Below are positions 20,468 to 29,868 of a stretch of DNA of 40,169 nt, piece after piece (the first letter of the stretch is position 1; each line of letters opens with the position of its first letter). A model generated the notes under the pieces. The model was not told the origin of the DNA. It ran no database searches and saw only the letters and a program-made list of their open reading frames with translations. The DNA comes from Phaeoceros laevis (lineage: Eukaryota > Anthocerotophyta > Anthocerotopsida > Notothyladales): assembly GCA_049999765.1 (NCBI GenBank), contig JBNGIQ010008577.1, forward strand, positions 72,795 to 112,963, in the 5' to 3' direction. Position numbers and translations under genes: made by a program.

Positions 20468-21811
20468 CTAGGGGGATAATGGAGGTGAGGGCATATCCAA
20501 GTTTCCATCCCAGATGGACAACTGGCCAGTTGGGGTAGACGGCTCCTCTAGCATGGGGTCTGAGTGTTGTCCTTTAGTGTCAGATGGTGGTTCCCATTCT
20601 TCCAGATCCCACTGAGCCAATTGCTCAGCTGTGGTAGCCTCATGCTCGGCTGCCTCACTTGCTTTCCAGTCCTGGTTACAATCCCAAGATCCCAGCAGGA
20701 GCGTGATGTACTCATAAAGTGTAACAGGATCATCATGAAGGATATGCATTGTGTCTCTGGAGTATCCAGGGCCAAACTTCTGCACCCAGTCATTCCTGGT
20801 TAACTCCATGAAGTCATAATCGTTAGATAGTATATAGGAATTGACCATGGCCATGAACATGCGGTGGTCCTGTTCAGAGATGTTAGCCGCACAAGCCTGT
20901 TTATAACGCATGTGTACATGCATGTTCCATTCGGAAATAAAGATATCAAGGCATTGAGGACAGATAGCGTAATTCCATTTCCGAGCGTAATCATGCCTAA
21001 TGTATGCATCCTCAAATAGTAGTGGAAATTGCAAATTAGTAGCTAACAACCGAATAAGGTCTGAAAGAGGTAAGAGCATGTAGATGTGGTGTATGACACT
21101 TACAGGCATGTCTAGGAGAGATTTGGCTTCAACGAGCATTCCGGTCTGGGTTTGCACCAAAATCATGCCTTTCGTATCCATATCCCGCTGATAAGCTTGC
21201 CATTGGTTCCAATCTATGTGTAGCCATGTTTGAAATAGATGACGGAACTAGAGATGGACAGTGTACCATCGTTGTTCCCGGATATGAAGGGGAGTGTCCT
21301 GAAGTTCCTTATCATACTGCCAGAATTGGTCGCCATGTTGTTGCACCATGTCATCTAAAAGACTAATGTAATCCCCGGCCAGTCCTCTGGGAAGCATGCT
21401 TGTGTGTATAGACCGGAAGTGAATCTCACCATGCCAGGGTGTGGCGACTGGGAGCCCACAGATATGACATTGGTGTATACCAAAGCGCTTGCAATAGCGT
21501 TTCCTGACTGCAGAGTTCCATAACACACGGCGTAAATGCTTGCTTGTGGCCGACACATGTACCCAATCTATGGGTTCCATTAACAGTATGATCTCCTCCC
21601 AGATGTCTGGGTCTAAGTGCTCCCAATCACCTGATACTTCTGCCATGATGTGTGAATGGGCAGCTGTGGTCTGGGCTGGAAGAACAGATTCCGCAGTGAC
21701 AGTAGGTGAGTGGCCTAGCAAGCGTAAGAGTCTGGTAGACCCCTCAATCCAGAGTTCGGAAGAAATCATAATGCTCTTGCGCCCCAAACAGCCTGATCCT
21801 CGATGCTCCAT
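20468..21811 (-). pseudogene. Protein with two tandem F-box/zinc-finger modules, one in-frame TAG
   Basis: Two ORFs (21811-21248 and 21181-20468) are one frame separated only by TAG at 21248-21250 and 22 sense codons. Each half has an F-box-like helical motif followed by a Cys/His finger. Module 1 has LDPDIWEEIILLMEPIDWVH, then CHICG...H...H. Module 2 has MPVSVIHHIYMLLPLSDLIR, then CPQC...HVH. F-box proteins recruit targets to SCF ubiquitin ligases. The tail is acidic and Pro-rich. ORF length is about 447 codons. It lies on the LINE strand. The double F-box with fingers is not a standard family I know; the F-box call is from pattern only. Confidence 0.5.
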
Positions 21812-21974
21812 ACTGTGATGTAACTAGGGATGGTAAGCCCTGCAAATAACTAACAAAGACGGTGGTCTCCAAGGATGACAAGCCCCGCAGATAGACACCA
21901 TATGAACATAGATTAGGCTCAGTGAAGAATTGGCAGAACAGCACCCGCCCCAATGTAGCTTATGACATAGATTT

Positions 21975-22098
21975 GAGTTAGCACTAAAGTAGGGAAGCTT
22001 TTAAAAATGGCACCTCTGAAGCCATGAACCTGAGCCATACAAGTATCCCAGGATTGATAAATACCAGGCGTTCTACCCTTGATGACTATGTAGTACAT
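21975..22098 (-). pseudogene. Second minus-strand viroplasmin (RNase H1 N-terminal) domain
   Basis: From ATG 22098 the frame reads MYYIVIKGRTPGIYQSWDTC and then GFRGAIFKSFPT, the full viroplasmin signature (GR-x-PGIY-x2-W-x2-C, then F-x-GA-x-FK-x-F). The C-terminal helix is lost. The frame differs from the copy at 22445-22633, so they are separate exons, paralogues or decayed duplicates. Confidence 0.65.
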
Positions 22099-22444
22099 GC
22101 GGGAATAACCGAATGTGCCGTTAGCTTCAACAGCAATTGAACTTGAGCAAAAACAGCGGTTAAAATGGTTGAAAGAGACAACTCTTCCTAACTGCTCCAG
22201 TAGCCTCTCGACTTTAGCAAATCTTCGTTACAGTTGGTTAGGTCGTGCATGCAGGTGAACGGTGTCGCTGATGCTGCAATTTGACTATTGCTACCTTGCA
22301 ACCAAAGCACCCGAGCTTGTAGATGTTTGCTTCCTCCACTTCAATAACTGCAATAACTCGGTGTCTCCAGGTGTGTCCATGCAAATCTCGAAGCATCGTG
22401 TCACCTGTGAAAGCCTGGCGACCACTATTGACTATCCTAGGAAA

Positions 22445-22633
22445 TCACATGAGAGAAAGAGTAGCTCTCGGGCCTGATCTTTGCTGAATCCATGCCCGAG
22501 CTTCGCTGAGAGAGTTGAAGCCTCTGAACAGTGCTCCTAGGAACTGGGCAACTTGGTCACATGCTTTGTCCCATGTGGGATAGATGCCAGGAACACGTCC
22601 TCGAATTACCACATAGAATTCAAAGCGTGGCAT
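22445..22633 (-). CDS. Viroplasmin-domain ORF at the 5' end of the insertion
   Basis: From ATG 22633 the product starts MPRFEFYVVIRGRVPGIYPT and continues with GALFRGFNSLSEARAWI, a complete viroplasmin domain of about 55 residues. These domains occur at the N-terminus of RNase H1 and in caulimovirus inclusion-body protein, and they bind RNA-DNA hybrids or dsRNA. It is the first ORF on the LINE strand, about 150 bp from the junction with Copia-1. No RNase H exons were found downstream on this strand. It could be exon 1 of a longer gene. Confidence 0.6.
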   Translation of the reverse strand: MPRFEFYVVIRGRVPGIYPTWDKACDQVAQFLGALFRGFNSLSEARAWIQQRSGPRATLSLM

Positions 22634-22789
22634 GATGGTGAGGAAGTGAAGCAAAAACTCTCTCCAGCGGAATGCGGGCCAGGCCTCTGAGTTAGAAGCT
22701 CAAAGCCCTTACAGATGAGTGCTCACAGCAGGCTGATAACACGTCCACGCCAGTTTGACCTGGGCTGCACACTCAGGTTGCTACTTCAA

Positions 22790-25700
22790 TCACATTGGCT
22801 CTCCAGATGCTTAGCCTGATCGACAACTACTCTGGAGGTAGCCTCCTGAGCTCCCCGGCTCAGCAAAATTTGCCCACCAATTTGTGCGGGCTTGGTCGGC
22901 CAATTGTTAACCTTAGCCAGGCACAGTTGGCAGAGAGAGATACGATGCTATGGCATTGTAGACTTGCATATGTAAACTTTGACAAGCTAAAATCCATGGT
23001 GGCCAGCAATACCTTGTATAGAGAGAAGTTCATGATCAGGTTTACAGATAAACAGTTCTATGAAGCCTGCGTATATGGGCACCATACAAGGATGAGAACC
23101 CAACACGTGCTACTAAACTGCTGGAGTTAGTCCATTCAGACTTATGTGGGCCAATGTCTACATCTTCTTTTGGTGGCAGCAAGTACATTCTATCCTTTGT
23201 TGATGACTGGAGCAGATATATCATGATCTACCTCATCAAAAATAAGAATGAGACCCTTGGCTGTTTCATGGACTACGTTACCTTTGCCCAGCGCCAAACT
23301 GGTGAGTTGCTTAAGACTTTGAGAAGTGACAACGGGGGTGAGTACATCTCAGATGCCTTCATGCATTATTGCTAGCTCCATGGCATAGAAAGGCAATATA
23401 TCACACCTTATACATCTTCCTAAAACCCAATAGCAGAAGTAAGCAACAGGCATATCCAAGGACAGGCAAAGGCTATGCTTAAGCAAGCCCGCCTATCTAA
23501 AGGATACTGGGCGGAGGCAGCAGCAACTGCTGCATACATACGAAATCGTATACCCACAAGTGCTTTTGTTGGAGCCACTCCATTTGCGAGGTGGACCTCC
23601 CACAAGCCTCGAATCAACCATCTTCGGCTATTTGGAGCACCTGCGTATGCCCACTTATCCGAAGACCAGAGGGTGAAGTTAGATTACAAGGCACGCAAGT
23701 ACGTTTTTGTGGGCTATACAGAGGGCATAAAGGGGTATAAACTTTTTGATCCAGATACAAGAAGGATAACCCACTGCAGGAATATAGTGTTTAATGAACA
23801 ACAGCTTCTCACTTACCCTGCAGACCCACCGTCAGTTGAAGAGGTACCCAATAGTGATGACTATGCATCAGATTCAGAAGATGTCTACCAGCCTGCTAGT
23901 CCCATGCCTGTCCAAACACAGCAAACTCCACCTGCTCCTGGACAGTCCACGTCTTCTACACACAATGCATCATCAAGTCAGCAAAGCTCTCAACACCTGG
24001 ACCCTGATAATGAAGAAGTCAGCGAGTTTCCAGATGATGATACCTACATAGAGTTTCACTTGATGAGGAGCAACCGATAGAACACATGCATTCTGAGATC
24101 TAAAATCCTGGAGCATCCGTTCCAGATCTAGAACCTCCTGTGGAGCTAAGGAGAAGTGCACGAAGGCACACATCATCTCCAACAGAGTGGGATAATCCAC
24201 CACTCACAGTTAGTTCATTTCTAGTGCAGGAAGATGTGAATGTGGTTAATATGGATGAGCCGCAAAGCTATAAGGAAGCTTTAGCATAGATCTCTGGCAG
24301 CTGCGAAATGGATAGAAGCTATAAACTCGGAGCATAAATCCCTTATGGATAATGGCACCTGGGAGCTAGTTGATCTACCGCCTGGAAGAAAGGTAGTGAC
24401 CTGCAAGTGGGTCTTCAAGATCAAACTAAAAGCTGACGGGAGTATTGAACGCTACAAGGCAAGGCTGGTGGCCAGGGGTATAGTCAGGTTGAGGGCCTGG
24501 ACTACACAGAAACCTTCTCGCCAGTTGTTAGAGCCACATCTCTACGGGCCTTGTTTGCTATAGCTGCACAAAAAGACTATATAATGGAACATATGGATGT
24601 CAAGACCGCGTTCCTGAATGGAACACTTGAAGAGACCATAAACATGCGGCAATCTGAGGGGTACAAAGACCCTGCACATCCAAACAAAGTATGTAAGCTA
24701 ATTAGAACTATCTATGGACTGAAACAGTCCCCAAGAGCTTGGTGTAAAAGGATAGACACTTACTTGAAGCAGTCAGGTTTTGAACAAAGCACATCTGACT
24801 CCAATGTTTAACTCTTGAGAGATGCTGAAGGAGTAGTGTTCTTAGCACTGTATGTTGATGACGCTGTCATCATTGCGAGCAGCCCCAAACTCATGGCCAA
24901 AGTCAAAGGTATCCTCAAGTAAGAATTTCCAATGACGGACCTTGGCCTACTAGCATGGTTTTTGGGCATACAAATACTGCAAAACCTTGGAACATATACA
25001 GTGTTTATACATCAAGGACAGTTCCTCAGCCAGACACTTGCCAAGTTTAGAATGACGGACTATAAACCAGCACCAATACCTATGGCTGCTGGAGAGAAGC
25101 TTACACTTGAACAAAGTCCAAAGGATGAGCATGGGCAGCAGATGGAGAAGATCCCGTACAGACCAGCTGTGTGTACCTTAATATATTTTAGGAACTGGAT
25201 CAGGCCGGATCTATCTCACTCTGTGGGTGTATCAGCACAATTCTTGACATGCTACGGGCCTGCACATTGGACAGCAGTCCAACGTATCATGCGATACATG
25301 AAAGGCACACCGAAGTTAGGATTGTTGTATAAGCAAAAACCACAGAACCTTCTACTCACTTGCTTCAGTGATGCAGACTGGGCATCAGATGCGGATACAC
25401 GCAAGTCCATATCTGCAAATTGCCTTATGCTTGGGATAGATGAATGGTATTCCACAGTAATCTCCTGGTACTCCAAGAAGCAACAGGTAGTGGCCCTGTC
25501 CTCTACGGAGGCTGAATATGGTTCCATTGCCACAGCTGCACAGAAAATTATTTATACTCGTGAGCTGTTAGCATCTCTTGGGGAACCACAAGAAGGGGCG
25601 ACGCTACTGCTATGCGACAATCAGTCAGCCATAGCACTAGCACAAAACCCAATAATGCACTCTCGCACAAAACATATAGAAATCAAGCATCACTTCATAA

Positions 25701-25840
25701 GGCAAGTGATTGCTAATGGTCAAGCTAACCTCCAATATGTACCTACTGGTGACAATGTGGCTGACCTATTAACTAAGGCATTAGCGAAGGAACAACATGA
25801 GAAATTTTGCAAAGCATTGGGCTTGACAAACTGCCCATAG
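22790..25840 (+). pseudogene. Copia-1 integrase, reverse transcriptase and RNase H (broken)
   Basis: The polyprotein resumes with QMLSLIDNYSGG, then the GAG-pre-integrase segment (LWHCRLAYVNFDKLKSM, FYEACVYG). The integrase core follows (VHSDLCGPMS, RSDNGGEY), then a variable Ser/Gln/Pro linker, RT with VKTAFLNGTLEE, and YVDD at 24851-24862. RNase H shows FSDADWASD, STEAEY and CDNQSAIALAQNP, and the end is at TAG 25838-25840. Frameshifts are near 23095, 24060, 24280 and 24480; stops include TAG 23373, TAA 23421, TAA 24809 and TAA 24920. Not functional. Confidence 0.92.
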
Positions 25841-25904
25841 CTGACATGGAACCACTAAGCAAGGGCAAGGGGGGGACCCTTCATGGGACCGTTAACCTCC
25901 TCAA

Positions 25905-25922
25905 ACACACACACACACACAC
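25905..25922. repeat. (AC)n microsatellite
   Basis: Nine AC units just after the Copia-1 pol stop, preceded by a purine-rich aagggcaaggggggg block. Confidence 0.9.
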
Positions 25923-26103
25923 TAAGCACATGAAGGAAAACAGAAATTGTCCTTCAGATCTTCAATGGCTCGAAGCGGTGAGTTGGCATTACGGTACTGC
26001 ACCTATACCAGGGTTCTGCACATGCAACCAGCAAGGTTTCAGTGGGAGCGCCTAACAAAGGTCAGCATGCAGCAATGGAGAGGAACTGCGCAAGCAAAAA
26101 CCA

Positions 26104-26484
26104 CTAAGGAATTGGCTCACCATATCGAAGAATGAGCCGACCTTGTTCAGTAAACTCAAAACCTGCGTACATCAGCCTTTCCATGCAATATGGGAGCATA
26201 CAATAGGGCGCATCTGGGACGAGACAAGGGAAACCTTGCAGCAGCCTCCAGCGGGAGTGTGCTGCTTCCAACTCCTCTTCAGCACTGTATAGTTTAGCAA
26301 ACTCAGGAAAAGAGAGCATGGCCTGCGGCGGCGGAGCACGGCGAGCACGATGAGCCCAAGGACTATTGCCAGCAAACACACAAGGTAATGAAAACCTGGC
26401 ATTGGATCCATCGCAATTGAACTTGGCGGCTGCGAAGCCGGAGCGTGAAGACGGAGTGCAGTGACGGGGTGCGAAGAATGACAA
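26104..26484 (-). CDS. Antisense ORF between pol and 3' LTR, Copia-1
   Basis: 126-residue frame antisense to the element, with a basic start and a C-terminal half reading LSFPEFAKLYSAEEELEAAH. An overlapping frame (ATG at 26411) starts MDPMPGFHYLVCLLAIVLG and continues as a clear membrane helix followed by arginines. A one-base shift would join the helix to the C-terminal half, so the original may have been a signal-anchored protein. Copia-2 has an antisense ORF in the same place with a hydrophobic start. No family is recognised. Confidence 0.35.
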   Translation of the reverse strand: MSFFAPRHCTPSSRSGFAAAKFNCDGSNARFSLPCVFAGNSPWAHRARRAPPPQAMLSFPEFAKLYSAEEELEAAHSRWRLLQGFPCLVPDAPYCMLPYCMERLMYAGFEFTEQGRLILRYGEPIP

Positions 26485-26567
26485 GTGCTGGAAGCCCTAG
26501 TCCTAGCGGCCGACGAACCAGCATGAGTAGGTTTTTCGCGGCTTACTGTTATTTTTATTATCTGTCT

Positions 26568-26576
26568 AAGTGGGAG
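26568..26576 (+). other. Copia-1 polypurine tract
   Basis: aagtgggag lies directly before the 3' LTR start and would prime plus-strand DNA synthesis. Confidence 0.75.
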
Positions 26577-27223
26577 TAGTGAAAGGCATATCTTATATAT
26601 TAAAAAAATANNNNNNNNNNNNNNNNNNNNNNNNNNNNNNNNNNNNNNNNNNNNNNNNNNNNNNNNNNNNNNNNNNNNNNNNNNNNNNNNNNNNNNNNNN
26701 NNNNNNNNNNNNNNNNNNNNNNNNNNNNNNNNNNNNNNNNNNNNNNNNNNNNNNNNNNNNNNNNNNNNNNNNNNNNNNNNNNNNNNNNNNNNNNNNNNNN
26801 NNNNNNNNNNNNNNNNNNNNNNNNNNNNNNNNNNNNNNNNNNNNNNNNNNNNNNNNNNNNNNNNNNNNNNNNNNNNNNNNNNNNNNNNNNNNNNNNNNNN
26901 NNNNNNNNNNNNNNNNNNNNNNNNNNNNNNNNNNNNNNNNNNNNNNNNNNNNNNNNNNNNNNNNNNNNNNNNNNNNNNNNNNNNNNNNNNNNNNNNNNNN
27001 NNNNNNNNNNATAGAATAATTCATTTTAAGTACTTAGAAATTAAGTAGGTATGAAACGTGATGACGTTTCATACAGGCGTGACTATTTCCAACCGCCATG
27101 TGTCCGTCCATGGTGAACAGGCACATCGCCTAAAAGTGCCTTCTTGGCACGCACTCACGCTAAGCAAATCATTCCTACAATTATCCTCCTCGCTCTCTCC
27201 TCGATCCAACCTGCAGTTTTCCA
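26577..27223 (+). repeat. Copia-1 3' LTR containing an assembly gap
   Basis: Starts tagtgaaaggcatat and ends gcagttttcca, matching the 5' LTR. It is followed by target duplication CCTTG. The apparent length of 647 bp includes 400 N; 247 bp are real. Confidence 0.93.
26611..27010. other. Assembly gap (400 N)
   Basis: Run of 400 N. Any translation across it is meaningless. Comparison of the two LTRs predicts about 30 bp missing, in an AT-rich palindromic stretch. Confidence 0.98.
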
Positions 27224-27780
27224 CCTTGGTGCATAGTGCTTGGGTACACAGTTGCGCATGCTCTCTCGGAGTTCTTCGCCTGCTTATCATATGCATTCCA
27301 CACGAGAGTCACGAAACAGCACAGAGAGGAGGCCCACACAAGGTGTCAAGTTCTCACCGTGAAGCGGTCTGGCGGAGCCTGTGGAATCAAGGAGCAAGCC
27401 CTGGTGGAAGGTGCAAAGGCCCAACCATGGTAAGAGCAGTGTAAATGCCCATCCTCCCCAATTCTGCCCTCCGAGAGAGGAGCAAGGCGGTGGGGGCACC
27501 TGTCCTCAAAAATTTGCCAGCTACCTCCATTGGGATCCCACCACACCACGAAATCGTGATTGAGGACAGTAGTTGGATGAGGCAATCGCTTGTCCAAGTG
27601 CGCTGCCACGAACACGGGATACCACTGTAGTCAAGCTTGCTCATCGACAAAACAAACACGTAGATAGGTGTCACTCCGGGAGGTTGCCAAATGGCACCTC
27701 ACATTTCCAGAGAGCGGAGCATCGTCCTTCTCTAAAATCCTAATCGTTTGCCTCCTAGGAGGTTGTCTGTATGCATACAT
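27224..27780 (-). pseudogene. Pheophorbide-a-oxygenase-like Rieske protein, 5' half (disrupted)
   Basis: Exons: 27703-27780 (from ATG 27780, 26 codons), 27358-27624 and 27224-27279, joined in phase 0 by GTGAGG and GTGAGA donors. Exon 2 holds WYPV, LDKRLPHP, VVWWDPNGG and the Rieske [2Fe-2S] ligands in EDRCPHRLAPLSEGRI and LHCSYHGWAF (C-x-H, then C-x2-H). The third exon reads RACATVYPS and MHQG, and stops at the Copia-1 target duplication. It continues as LLWLWADSS at 5116 across the element, in frame. Family members (PAO, PTC52/ACD1-like) are plastid-membrane monooxygenases of chlorophyll metabolism. The N-terminus is short, with no clear transit peptide, so the true start may lie upstream. 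If the first intron is not real, a TGA interrupts the frame. Confidence 0.85.
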
Positions 27781-27849
27781 TGCAGAGAAGGACTGCAAGG
27801 TCTGAGTCTCGGTGGGAGGCTTGAGGCTTCGCGTTAGGGTAAGCAGCTT

Positions 27850-29187
27850 CACTCAAGTTCATATATTGGAAATTGGTCTCGATGCTGATGTTGTGGGACC
27901 AGCAGGTCTGTCATTTGACAGACCCTCCCGCAGTGTCATGAGTGACCAACATGGTCTGTCACTTGACAGACCCTCCCGGAGTGGCATGAAAGACCAGCAT
28001 GGTCTGTCACTTGACAGACTACAAATCTGCAGACCCCGGTCAGTTCGAAGATGCAAGCAATCTAATTTGACAGTTTGGTGACAATGTTACCAACCCCCTC
28101 AAGTTCGAAGATACAAGTCTGTTTGCCTCCTGACAGCCTGCGCAAGTGCTGATGCTCTACAGCAGGGCAGGCAGCTGCACTCAGGGATTGTAAAAAGAGG
28201 ACTACCGTGGTAGCGGGAACTGGTCTTGTAAATATGTATGCAAGTGGCCAGTTCGAAGACGCAAGCAAGCTGTTTGACAGCCTGGCCACAAGGGATATGG
28301 CAACATGGGCTGCCATGGTTAATGGGTATGCTGAGCACAGGCTCTGTCGCCAAGTGCTCGCATTGTATGCAAGGATGGAGGAGGAAGGCCTCATTTTTGC
28401 AGAGTGTAAGGAGGGCATGCAGCTGCCCACGGGGTAAGCAACTGCACGCCAGGTTCAGGAACGAGGTTAGAAAACTCATCCATCAACCTTATGAAGCTTG
28501 TGCAAGTGCTGACGCTCTACAGCAGGGAAGGCAGCTGCATTCAGCGATTGTAAAACAAGGACTACTTCAAGATGACGAAGTACTGGGCACTTGCCTCATA
28601 AATATGTGTGCAAATGTGGCAAGCTCGAAGATGCACACAAGTTGTTTGGCTGTCTGGTCACACAAGGCATGCAATAACATGGACTGCATGATAAATGAGC
28701 ACGGGCTTGGTGTCAGGCCCTTACATTGTATGCAAACTATGCAATAGGAAGGCTTGATTTTAGCATACCAGGTTACGTATGTTTGCCTCCTCAAAGTGTA
28801 AGTGATGGTGCTCTACAGCGAGTAGCAGCTGAATTTAGGGATTGTAAAAGAGGTCTACTTGAAGGTGACGTACAACTGAAAACCTGTCTCGTAAATATGT
28901 TGCAAAGTATAGCCAGTTTGAAGATGCACGCAAGCGGTTTGACAGTCTGGTTACAAGGGACGTAGCAACATGGACTGCCAAGATAAATGGGTATGCTGAG
29001 CACGGGCTTGGTCCCCACGTTCTTACATTGTATACATATGTACAGCAGGAATGCAGCTAGGATGGAGCACAACAGCTATGTATGTAATGCATCAAAACCC
29101 TGCATCAAGCAGGGCAGGCAGTTCGAAGATGCGAGCAAAGTATTTGACAGTCTATCCACAAGGGAAATAGTCGCTGGAGCTCTACAG
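27850..29187 (+). pseudogene. Degenerate PPR (PLS-type) repeat cluster, left part
   Basis: Successive units repeat the pattern ACASADALQQGRQLHS, IVKxGLL, LVNMYA, FEDASKLFDSLATRD and TWAAMVNGYAEH. They begin at about 28120, 28490, 28785 and 29100; an N-terminal remnant (HILEIGLDADVVG) is at 27870. Stops and frameshifts occur in every unit. The family comprises sequence-specific RNA-binding proteins of plastids and mitochondria; such reduplicated pieces are typical of expanded PLS-class genes. Copia-2 interrupts the cluster at 29187, and it resumes at 36061. Confidence 0.75.
27905..28020. repeat. 48-bp tandem repeat carrying a 20-bp palindrome
   Basis: Units start at 27905, 27953 and 28001 (third partial). 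Each begins ggtctgtca, two bases, tgacagacc, a nine-base-pair inverted repeat in copies 1 and 2. The unit length keeps a reading frame of 16 residues (GLSLDRPSRSGMKDQH) open. Confidence 0.93.
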
Positions 29188-29434
29188 TATTGGGATTAGG
29201 TTTAGGGTGTCTTTATATATCCAATCAACACTTAGTTGTTGGCCATGGTTATTTGAACCATGGTCAATTAGATTATGGTTGGGTAGTTATTAGTTTAATA
29301 ACTACCTAAGCTAAGATATCAACAGTCACTTTCTTGTGGCTATGTAAGTCACGTTCACGTGACAAATCTATTCTATTCATTCCATTCACAAGCTTGTCTC
29401 TCTCACTCGCGCGTCTGTACCAGCAATTGTAGCA
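29188..29434 (+). repeat. Copia-2 5' LTR
   Basis: From tattgggattagg to caattgtagca, directly after TACAG and directly before the primer-binding site. It contains an inverted repeat around ccatggttatttgaaccatgg (a 21-bp near-palindrome). Confidence 0.95.
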
Positions 29435-29446
29435 TGGTATCAGAGC
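29435..29446 (+). other. Copia-2 primer-binding site (initiator Met-tRNA)
   Basis: tggtatcagagc, identical to the Copia-1 site. Confidence 0.95.
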
Positions 29447-29458
29447 CTTGATGGCACA

Positions 29459-29635
29459 ATGCTGGTGGAAATGCTTAATGCCGTGGATGTCAGTGCGATG
29501 CACGACATAGATATCTGCACAACTATTGGGCGTCTAGGCTATCTTCTCACGCTGGTGAATCCAGATCTTGCGCACATCCTTCTACAGAATCACGCACGAG
29601 GAGATTCATCAGTTCTGAGAAACATTCACACCTGA
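29459..29635 (+). CDS. 58-codon leader ORF of Copia-2
   Basis: ATG lies 12 bp after the primer-binding site; TGA is at 29633-29635. The length is identical to the Copia-1 leader ORF. The product is leucine-rich and helical (IGRLGYLLTLVNPDLAHILL) but lacks the cysteine cluster of Copia-1. Function unknown; its conserved place and length argue for a role. Confidence 0.55.
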   Translation: MLVEMLNAVDVSAMHDIDICTTIGRLGYLLTLVNPDLAHILLQNHARGDSSVLRNIHT

Positions 29636-29868
29636 CTGCTGTGCCAAGCGGATGATCCACCAACACGCACCTTTCGAATGCGGAAGAGGCTCCGCCTTGC
29701 GTGGAGGATGAGCGTGAGATCCTGACCTACGACCTGTGAGGTGGTTGAGGAAGGAGTGTGTTAGAATCTGATCTGGCGTAACAACCTTGCTGGACAAAGG
29801 AGCACTCAGATTGCTGGCAATGACTGGCGCACCTGTTGCTCAGGCGCGCGCCGTCGCAACCTAACGTG

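Larger units (their letters stand above)
7922..22789 (-). mobile_element. 14.9-kb insertion in Copia-1: LINE with extra gene content
   Basis: Both edges fall in the Copia-1 polyprotein. Aligning with Copia-2 between the protease and the GAG-pre-integrase domain, the residue spacing fits if everything between about 7922 and 22789 is foreign. The left edge is a LINE 3' end on the minus strand, and the right edge lies 150 bp upstream of a minus-strand viroplasmin ORF. Minus-strand order is viroplasmin, viroplasmin, F-box pair, Ser- and Pro-rich ORFs, ORF1, ORF2. An RNase H gene and decayed PPR pieces lie antisense. No target duplication was found. One large LINE or several nested insertions are both possible. 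Confidence 0.6.
5122..27223 (+). mobile_element. Copia-1 LTR retrotransposon, split by a 14.9-kb nested insertion
   Basis: It is a Ty1/copia element by domain order: gag, zinc knuckle, protease, integrase, reverse transcriptase, RNase H. LTRs are 5122-5398 and 26577-27223 (the latter holding an N gap), flanked by CCTTG at 5117-5121 and 27224-27228. The LTRs start TAGTG and end TTCCA. Over the roughly 213 bp that align after the gap I count about 7 differences (3%), mostly transitions. Removing the insertion at about 7922-22789 rejoins the polyprotein. It lies in an exon of the Rieske oxygenase gene, opposite to that gene's direction. Confidence 0.93.

Noticed and set aside
7900-22800. Target-site duplication for the 14.9-kb insertion
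   Set aside because: No direct repeat of 5 bp or more was found at the two junctions; only short inverted similarity (gatgtgat and atcacatt), which could be chance.
26570-27024. ORFs of 143-149 codons
   Set aside because: Almost entirely N; an artefact of translating the gap.
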